Both the position numbers and the translations under genes were made by a program. Of a stretch of 10,069 bases of DNA, positions 5,889 through 10,069 are shown piece by piece. Under the pieces are notes generated by a model that saw only the letters and a list, made by a program, of their open reading frames with translations, did no database searches and was not told where the DNA came from. Origin of the DNA: Lachnospiraceae bacterium (GTDB lineage Bacteria; Bacillota; Clostridia; Lachnospirales; Lachnospiraceae); NCBI GenBank assembly GCA_017391545.1, contig JAFOYD010000147.1, positions 1 through 10,069 on the forward strand, read 5' to 3'. Positions within the stretch are counted from its first letter, which is position 1. Every line of letters starts with the position of its first letter.

Positions 5889-6398
5889 CTACTGCACTGT
5901 GATTTTTCCCGTAATCGGAATAATCTCCACAGTCTTTGTCGTTGACGCTCTCGATACCGTAAACGTCACCACCGCCTTGTCCGCGTAAGTGGTCAAGGCT
6001 CCGCTTCCTCTGTTAAATTCAAAACTGACCGGAGTCGAAGCCACATCGCCGGTCTCGCTGAAGCTGATGTTCACCTTTGCATCGCCAATCTTTGTCGTCG
6101 TCGTCGTCGTGGCACCGGCACCGCCGGAATCCCTGTCCGCGTTTGTGATTGTCTCATCCGCCCAGATACCGTCTGCATCCTTTCGAATCGTTATGGTCGT
6201 CTTGAATTTTCCCATTGTTGCAGTCCTCGCATGCTGCATGCAGGAAGCAAGCTTTCTCGCACATTCGTCCGCAGGCTTGCCACTTGAGAAGGACAGGCCA
6301 TAGCTCACTGCACCGACCAAAATCGCCATGATTGCCACCACAATGACAAGCTCTACCAGTGAATATCCTTTATTATTCTGTCTAAACTGTCGCATCAT
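5889..6398 (-). CDS. FimT/GspH-like minor prepilin
   Basis: This 169-residue prepilin has a short leader cleaved in NNKG|YSLVEL (G11|Y12), Glu16 at +5 and the hydrophobic helix VIVVAIMAILVGAVSYGL. The body fits the GspH/FimT pseudopilin domain: a polar helix with ARKLASCMQHARTATM after the membrane part, a strand with VSFEFNRGSGALT (124-136; compare the F-x-x-x-G signature of FimT) and a C-terminal strand pair ending EIIPITGKITVQ. Two cysteines (C47, C53) lie in the helix. A Thr run at 97-102 is encoded by a triplet repeat. The ATG at 6398 follows AAGGTG at seven bases spacing, in the 12-base gap after the preceding gene; a second ATG is the next codon. Together with its neighbours it would form the tip-initiating minor pilin complex. 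It could instead be a small major pilin, but the domain favours FimT. Confidence 0.85.
   Translation of the reverse strand: MMRQFRQNNKGYSLVELVIVVAIMAILVGAVSYGLSFSSGKPADECARKLASCMQHARTATMGKFKTTITIRKDADGIWADETITNADRDSGGAGATTTTTTKIGDAKVNISFSETGDVASTPVSFEFNRGSGALTTYADKAVVTFTVSRASTTKTVEIIPITGKITVQ
6094..6110. repeat. ACG triplet repeat (Thr run)
   Basis: Five ACG codons in a row plus ACA encode six Thr in the FimT-like pilin (residues 97-102), between two predicted strands. On the plus strand it reads GTC/TCG repeated. Copy-number change would keep the frame. Confidence 0.75.
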
Positions 6399-6410
6399 GT
6401 ATCATCACCT

Positions 6411-7094
6411 TTAGTTCTTCTTCCAATTTACATAGATTACATACTCACTCATATTCATCTTTTCCGGTTCAGCAGCACCAGTCGTTTCTGCATCATAATC
6501 CGGTGGTGTCAGTGCGATATCCGTCGTAAGGTATGACGAAAATCCTCTGTCATCCACATAGTAGACTTCCACACCCTTGATGACGAATCGGTTCTTGTTG
6601 TCGATGCTGACAATCTGAAAACCGCCAACATTGGTGATCAGCTTTGTCATATCAGGAGACACACCCTGATCCTCCATAAACTTCCTGACAGTCGCCAGAG
6701 GCGTTCCTGATAGTGCCAGTTTGTCTGCCCACTGCTTATCCAGTTCCGTCGTGAAGGAATCCACATAATACCGCAGTCTCTCATTCTCTGTCGGATACTT
6801 TGCATAATTTCGCATCATATCACGATACGCCACATCATAAGCTTCGTCGACTTCAGCGACTAGCAGCTCCTTCAGTTTGTCAAGCGTCTCCTCTGCCGAG
6901 TAAAAGCTTCGCGTATTCTGATAGTCCGTCTGCTTCATGATATAGTTTCTGCCGGATATAAAAAGCATCGTCGTTGCCACAATCGTGATGAAAATCGTCA
7001 CGACAATGACGGTAACAATCGCAGAACCGCGGTTATTCAGTTTAAATCTTTTTCGCCACAACTTCCTCAACGGCATCACCTTCTTACCTCTCAT
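6411..7094 (-). CDS. PilX/GspK-like minor prepilin without Glu5
   Basis: The protein (227 residues) has a basic leader ending in NNRG|SAIVTVIVV, one hydrophobic segment (about 24-47) and then QNTRSFYSAEETLDKL, which matches the AFYAAEAGL-type segment after the membrane helix in PilX_N proteins. Position +5 is Thr28 rather than Glu. This agrees with GspK/PilX-type pilins, which are known to lack Glu5 and to cap the pilus tip. The C-terminal half is predicted alpha/beta with no further known domain. The gene overlaps the preceding prepilin stop by 11 bases. The start is uncertain: ATG 7094 has no good ribosome binding site, while ATG 7076 has GAGAGG about ten bases upstream and would leave a 17-residue leader. 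Either start keeps the same mature protein. Confidence 0.8.
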   Translation of the reverse strand: MRGKKVMPLRKLWRKRFKLNNRGSAIVTVIVVTIFITIVATTMLFISGRNYIMKQTDYQNTRSFYSAEETLDKLKELLVAEVDEAYDVAYRDMMRNYAKYPTENERLRYYVDSFTTELDKQWADKLALSGTPLATVRKFMEDQGVSPDMTKLITNVGGFQIVSIDNKNRFVIKGVEVYYVDDRGFSSYLTTDIALTPPDYDAETTGAAEPEKMNMSEYVIYVNWKKN

Positions 7095-8484
7095 TCGTCG
7101 AACTTTTCAGTGTGGTCACGACGCTTCCTGTGTTCTTGTTTGTCACGGTCAGCTCCAGTGCATAGGCCAGGACATTTTCCACCTTGTCAGCAGTATCCAT
7201 ATAGTAAGTACTGCCCGTCACACCGGTAAGCTCCCGCTCACCATTGGAAATATTCTCTTCCAGATTATCATAAACAGTAAGTGCACCACTCGTTGCCAAC
7301 TCTTTCAGTGCATAATGTGTTTCACGCACATCAAGGGTAGCATTCGACATTGACGCTCTTTTTTGCTTAATGACAAAACACTGTATCGGTTCCGGGGTTG
7401 CTCCCGGTGCTGCTGATACATTATTGATGATCTCGATCTTATCCTCAATCTTTACTTTGTCCACAGTACCATCTGCCAACACACGGTTTCGCTCCTCATA
7501 CTGCGGATAGTAATAGATGAACAGACGCTCCGGTGCTGTCGTGCCAATATCCTTATCATCAGCGTCCAGTGTCACTTCAAACTCCATATCATCCGCCATC
7601 GTATCGGGAGAATCTGCATACTTGAGTTCTCCGGCATAGGCATCCGTATCAGGAGGTGTCGCTTCTGAGCTTTCCTCCCCATACTCATCCGTCCCATAGG
7701 TATCACTTGTCTCCTCAGGATATACCTTCTCGTAAAACTCATACCCATAAATTCGATATCGATACGTCATTACAATATGTACACCTGTATCATCGATGGT
7801 GAACTTTGTTTTTCTCTCTGAGAGGAAAATCTTGTCAACCTTAAGGTCTGTCTTAATTATACTTCCGTCAATCGAATTTCCGTCCTTGTCGCAGGCATTG
7901 GGATATGTCGCATTGATATGATCAGCAAATGCCTGTGTCAGTGCGTCATCTTCGATAAATTTTCTGTATGCCTGATCACGAGCATCATTGTCATACTTTT
8001 CATCACCGATAAATGCAACATCCTTTGTATTGTCAAACTTCTGTGTCTCAAACAGGGAAACCTGTGGAACCGGCTTTGCGATGATCTGCACATTATAGGT
8101 CTCACCAGTTCCCGGACCTGCACTGCTGATCTGAAGATCATCAATTTTAAAAATCAGATCTGTCGGTGTACCGGTCTTTGGTCTGGTTCCGCTGACACTG
8201 TAGCTTCCATCGCCGACCATCGACTTTATAGCGCCACCGCCCTCATCGGCAAACATCTTGTACAGTTCATCCATGTTGTAGCCCTTGAAAAGCTCCATGA
8301 TGGACTCTGCCTTGATCGTCGTGTCCTGCTTTGTACGCGCTTTTTTGTTGTAGACCATCGCCATCGTGAGCGACTGCATAACGCCAACCACAACAATACT
8401 AAGGATTGCCATAGCAATAACGACCTCGACAAGCGACATACCACTGTTGCTCAGTCTCCTGCGATGTTTCTTATTCTTCTGCAT
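7084..8484 (-). CDS. Large PilV/GspI-like minor prepilin
   Basis: With the start at ATG 8484 this is a 466-residue prepilin with a 15-residue basic leader, cleavage in SNSG|MSLVEV (G15|M16), Glu20 at +5 and the helix VIAMAILSIVVVGVMQSL. The helix then runs into NKKARTKQDTTIKAESIMELFKGYN, as in PilV (residues with small side chains, then an A-x-x-I-M turn). PilV/GspI proteins are usually 120 to 200 residues, so this one carries about 300 extra: a beta-rich region, an acidic linker (EETSDTYGTDEYGEESSEA, about 257-275) and a second beta-rich region. Longer reading to GTG 8529 is open, and ATGs at 8523, 8505 and 8496 exist, but only 8484 has GAGGA at five bases and a normal leader length. The gene overlaps the PilO-like gene by 14 bases, suggesting translational coupling. 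The function of the extra domain is unknown. Confidence 0.85.
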   Translation of the reverse strand: MQKNKKHRRRLSNSGMSLVEVVIAMAILSIVVVGVMQSLTMAMVYNKKARTKQDTTIKAESIMELFKGYNMDELYKMFADEGGGAIKSMVGDGSYSVSGTRPKTGTPTDLIFKIDDLQISSAGPGTGETYNVQIIAKPVPQVSLFETQKFDNTKDVAFIGDEKYDNDARDQAYRKFIEDDALTQAFADHINATYPNACDKDGNSIDGSIIKTDLKVDKIFLSERKTKFTIDDTGVHIVMTYRYRIYGYEFYEKVYPEETSDTYGTDEYGEESSEATPPDTDAYAGELKYADSPDTMADDMEFEVTLDADDKDIGTTAPERLFIYYYPQYEERNRVLADGTVDKVKIEDKIEIINNVSAAPGATPEPIQCFVIKQKRASMSNATLDVRETHYALKELATSGALTVYDNLEENISNGERELTGVTGSTYYMDTADKVENVLAYALELTVTNKNTGSVVTTLKSSTNER

Positions 8485-9367
8485 TCTCTTCCTCATTTTC
8501 GCCATTTCCACCTTCTTCGGCATCCTCACTGTCGCCCGCCGGCTTATTGACTGTTACTTTGTCCGACTTGAACAGATCGCTTGTACCTGCCAGATATTCT
8601 GCGATATCCGGTGCCACATACTCTTTGCCGGTACCTGCCGCACTGTAGAAATACAGATCCATATTTCCCTCCAGCGTACCGTCCTCGTCGTTCTTGACAT
8701 ACACGATTTCCTTGATACCGATCCGATTCGGTGATGCAAAAATCTGCTCCACACAGCCCTTCAGATTCTCGTAGGTCGTGATACTTGCATAGGTTCCAAG
8801 CTTTCTGGCAAAAATCAGATCGCGGTCATAGCCTTCGAGGGCAGCGAGCTTGATGCTGTCATAAGGAACGGTATATACACCTTCTGTCTCTTCCATATTG
8901 ATGGCATCGTAAGCAATGGCATTCTTCTCCTGAAGTTCCACTGCCAGCATGATGATATCCTCCTCACGTGCATCAGCCGGATATTCTGCCATGATATCCT
9001 GTATATTGGTTCTGATGTCCTCGATTTCTTTCTTGTATTGATCCATGTTGTCATAGTAGATCTGAAGCTCATTCACCGTCTTTTTTAATTCAGCATTGGA
9101 TGCCTGCAGCTCCTCTGTCCTCTGGGAATAGTCCAGATAAACAAAGACATACACGATGACGAGCAACAGGATTCCTGCCAGACCGATCCCCAGAAATGTC
9201 TTCTGGTTAAAATATTTCTTGAGTGCCTTTACATTGAGTGGCTTTTTCTTTTTCTTCTTTTTTTCTTCGATTGCAATCGCTGTATTTCCATCCTGACCGG
9301 CTAACTCATTCTTATCAAACTCTGTCTGCGCCAGATCAGTCGTCTTCTCTTTTTTCCTTAAGTTCAT
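8471..9367 (-). CDS. pilO: PilO-like type IV pilus inner-membrane protein
   Basis: PilO partners PilN in the inner-membrane alignment complex that links the PilM ring to the pilus assembly machinery. The 298-residue protein has the PilO topology: a cytoplasmic N-terminus of about 55 residues with a Lys run (36-42), a single membrane helix (about 57-78, FLGIGLAGILLLVIVYVFVYL), a coiled coil (about 80-128, QRTEELQASNAELKKTVNEL...) and an extracytoplasmic alpha/beta domain ending near 265. In that domain YASITTYENLKGCVEQIFASP followed by strands fits the ferredoxin-like fold of PilO. An acidic tail (GNGENEEENAEE) closes it. AGGAGGG five bases upstream of ATG 9367 and ten bases after the preceding stop supports the start. 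The assignment rests on topology and gene order more than on sequence signature, and the long N-terminus is not typical. Confidence 0.7.
   Translation of the reverse strand: MNLRKKEKTTDLAQTEFDKNELAGQDGNTAIAIEEKKKKKKKPLNVKALKKYFNQKTFLGIGLAGILLLVIVYVFVYLDYSQRTEELQASNAELKKTVNELQIYYDNMDQYKKEIEDIRTNIQDIMAEYPADAREEDIIMLAVELQEKNAIAYDAINMEETEGVYTVPYDSIKLAALEGYDRDLIFARKLGTYASITTYENLKGCVEQIFASPNRIGIKEIVYVKNDEDGTLEGNMDLYFYSAAGTGKEYVAPDIAEYLAGTSDLFKSDKVTVNKPAGDSEDAEEGGNGENEEENAEE
8490..8494 (-). promoter_or_regulatory. Ribosome binding site that decides the PilV-like start
   Basis: GAGGA lies five bases upstream of ATG 8484, inside the end of the PilO-like gene. The competing upstream starts have no such site at a useful distance. 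Confidence 0.6.
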
Positions 9368-9377
9368 CGCTACCCTC

Positions 9378-10069
9378 CTATTCTGCTGTTGCAGCTGCTT
9401 CTGTCTCTGCCGTTTCCGTCATGGACTCGACAACCTGCGGAGGTGCCGGTGTCTGAATGACATAGTTTGCATTCACCGTAAAGACAACGGAAGTTTCGGA
9501 ATTGTCGCCAAGCGCCGCTTCATTCTCTGACTCCTCCAGAATGCTCTCAACCGATAATGAACTAATGGTAGTAAACTCTCTCAGCATCTTGATGACACCG
9601 GCTGCTGTCTCCTTATCGCTGACGCGCATGGTAATGATGCACTGTTCATCGTTCGAAGTAAACTCTGTCACCTCGACATCCTGCGGAAGCTTCTGCTCCA
9701 GTTCTGCGAGGAAATCCAGGATGCCATCATTGCTGTTCATCGTCAAGGCATTGCCGTAGCGCACCTGTTCAATCAGACTGTTCATGCCATTATACTGGTC
9801 ATATACGGCCTGTGCCGGTGCCAGCTGTACCTGCCTTTTCTGTAGTGATTTCTGCTCCATCAGTGCCATATTGTAAGGGACAAGTGCAAAAGACAAGATT
9901 GCTGCAATCATCACAACAAAAAACAGGATAATGAGCACCGAAGCAGAGACATAATTCGTCTCATGGCGCTCTCTTGCTTTCTCGGCATCAAATCCGACAC
10001 TGGAAATACCGGAGCCGATTGCCGCCGCAAACACATTCATCGGTGCATCCTCAGCCTTTTTGGTCACGG
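9378..10069 (-). CDS. PilN-like protein, 5' end outside the window (possible PilM-PilN fusion)
   Basis: The frame is open to the window edge, so the gene is partial; a GTG at 10067 is the first possible start inside the window but has no visible context. Within the visible 229 residues there is a single membrane helix (about 40-62, VSASVLIILFFVVMIAAILSF), a helical region (about 68-105) and a ferredoxin-like domain (about 115-205) with LAELEQKLPQDVEVTEF, the PilN signature of a helix then a strand. A Thr/Glu/Ala-rich tail (210-229) follows. In front of the helix, residues 8-28 (APMNVFAAAIGSGISSVGFD) resemble the end of PilM (the A-x-A-I/V-G segment of its actin-like fold). PilM usually is a separate upstream gene, so a fused PilM-PilN protein is suspected. 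The next gene starts ten bases downstream. PilN binds PilM and pairs with PilO in the inner membrane. Confidence 0.7.
   Translation of the reverse strand, partial: VTKKAEDAPMNVFAAAIGSGISSVGFDAEKARERHETNYVSASVLIILFFVVMIAAILSFALVPYNMALMEQKSLQKRQVQLAPAQAVYDQYNGMNSLIEQVRYGNALTMNSNDGILDFLAELEQKLPQDVEVTEFTSNDEQCIITMRVSDKETAAGVIKMLREFTTISSLSVESILEESENEAALGDNSETSVVFTVNANYVIQTPAPPQVVESMTETAETEAAATAE

Noticed and set aside
7918..8550. Plus-strand open frame of 210 codons
   Set aside because: It lies opposite the PilV-like and PilO-like genes, which have clear motifs and ribosome binding sites; its own translation shows no recognisable domain.
9257..9263. A-AAA-AAG heptamer in the Lys run of the PilO-like gene, the same as the dnaX frameshift site
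   Set aside because: The -1 frame ends after about 16 codons and would give only a cytoplasmic fragment, and no downstream stem-loop was seen. A Lys-rich linker explains the sequence.
10065..10067. GTG as the true start of the PilN-like gene
   Set aside because: Only two bases precede it, the frame is open to the edge, and the residues after it look like the end of a PilM domain rather than a protein start.

Overview
The window looks chromosomal and comes from a low- to mid-GC Firmicute, most likely a gut-type member of the Lachnospiraceae. This rests on the type IV pilus gene set, the AGGAGG-type ribosome binding sites and the Rpn-family nuclease copies, which are common in that family. It is an inference from recognised families; no rRNA or other marker gene is present. 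All supported genes are on the minus strand, so transcription runs from right to left.

Right part, 10069 to 1913, is one tightly packed type IV pilus operon entered in the middle. In order of transcription it holds the C-terminal part of a PilN-like inner-membrane protein (possibly the end of a PilM-PilN fusion), a PilO-like protein, and four minor prepilins. These resemble PilV/GspI, PilX/GspK, FimT/GspH and PilW/GspJ. Genes overlap or lie 10 to 55 bases apart, and the operon ends at a strong hairpin terminator (1871-1896). PilN and PilO would form the inner-membrane alignment complex. The four minor pilins would form the initiating, tip-located complex of the pilus. The last one is extraordinary: 1306 residues, with a normal PilW-like prepilin head, three diverged Ig-like modules and a Trp-rich C-terminal domain. 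It is a good candidate for a tip adhesin built into a minor pilin.

Left part, 1870 to 1, holds two homologous copies of an Rpn-family PD-(D/E)XK nuclease/transposase-like gene in tandem. The inner copy (755-1678) is intact. The outer copy (1-402, running off the window) is about 96% identical but broken by a 155-base frameshifting deletion. Both have the same upstream arrangement: a near-consensus promoter P1 (TTGACA, 17 bases, TATGAT) flanked by two LexA-like boxes exactly 60 bases apart centre to centre, and a second consensus promoter P2 (TTGACA, 17 bases, TATAAT) next to the start codon. A branched hairpin terminator (652-712) separates the copies.

Stretches without genes: 403-754 and 1679-1912 hold these promoters, boxes and terminators. 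No tRNA, rRNA, CRISPR array or insertion sequence with terminal inverted repeats was seen.
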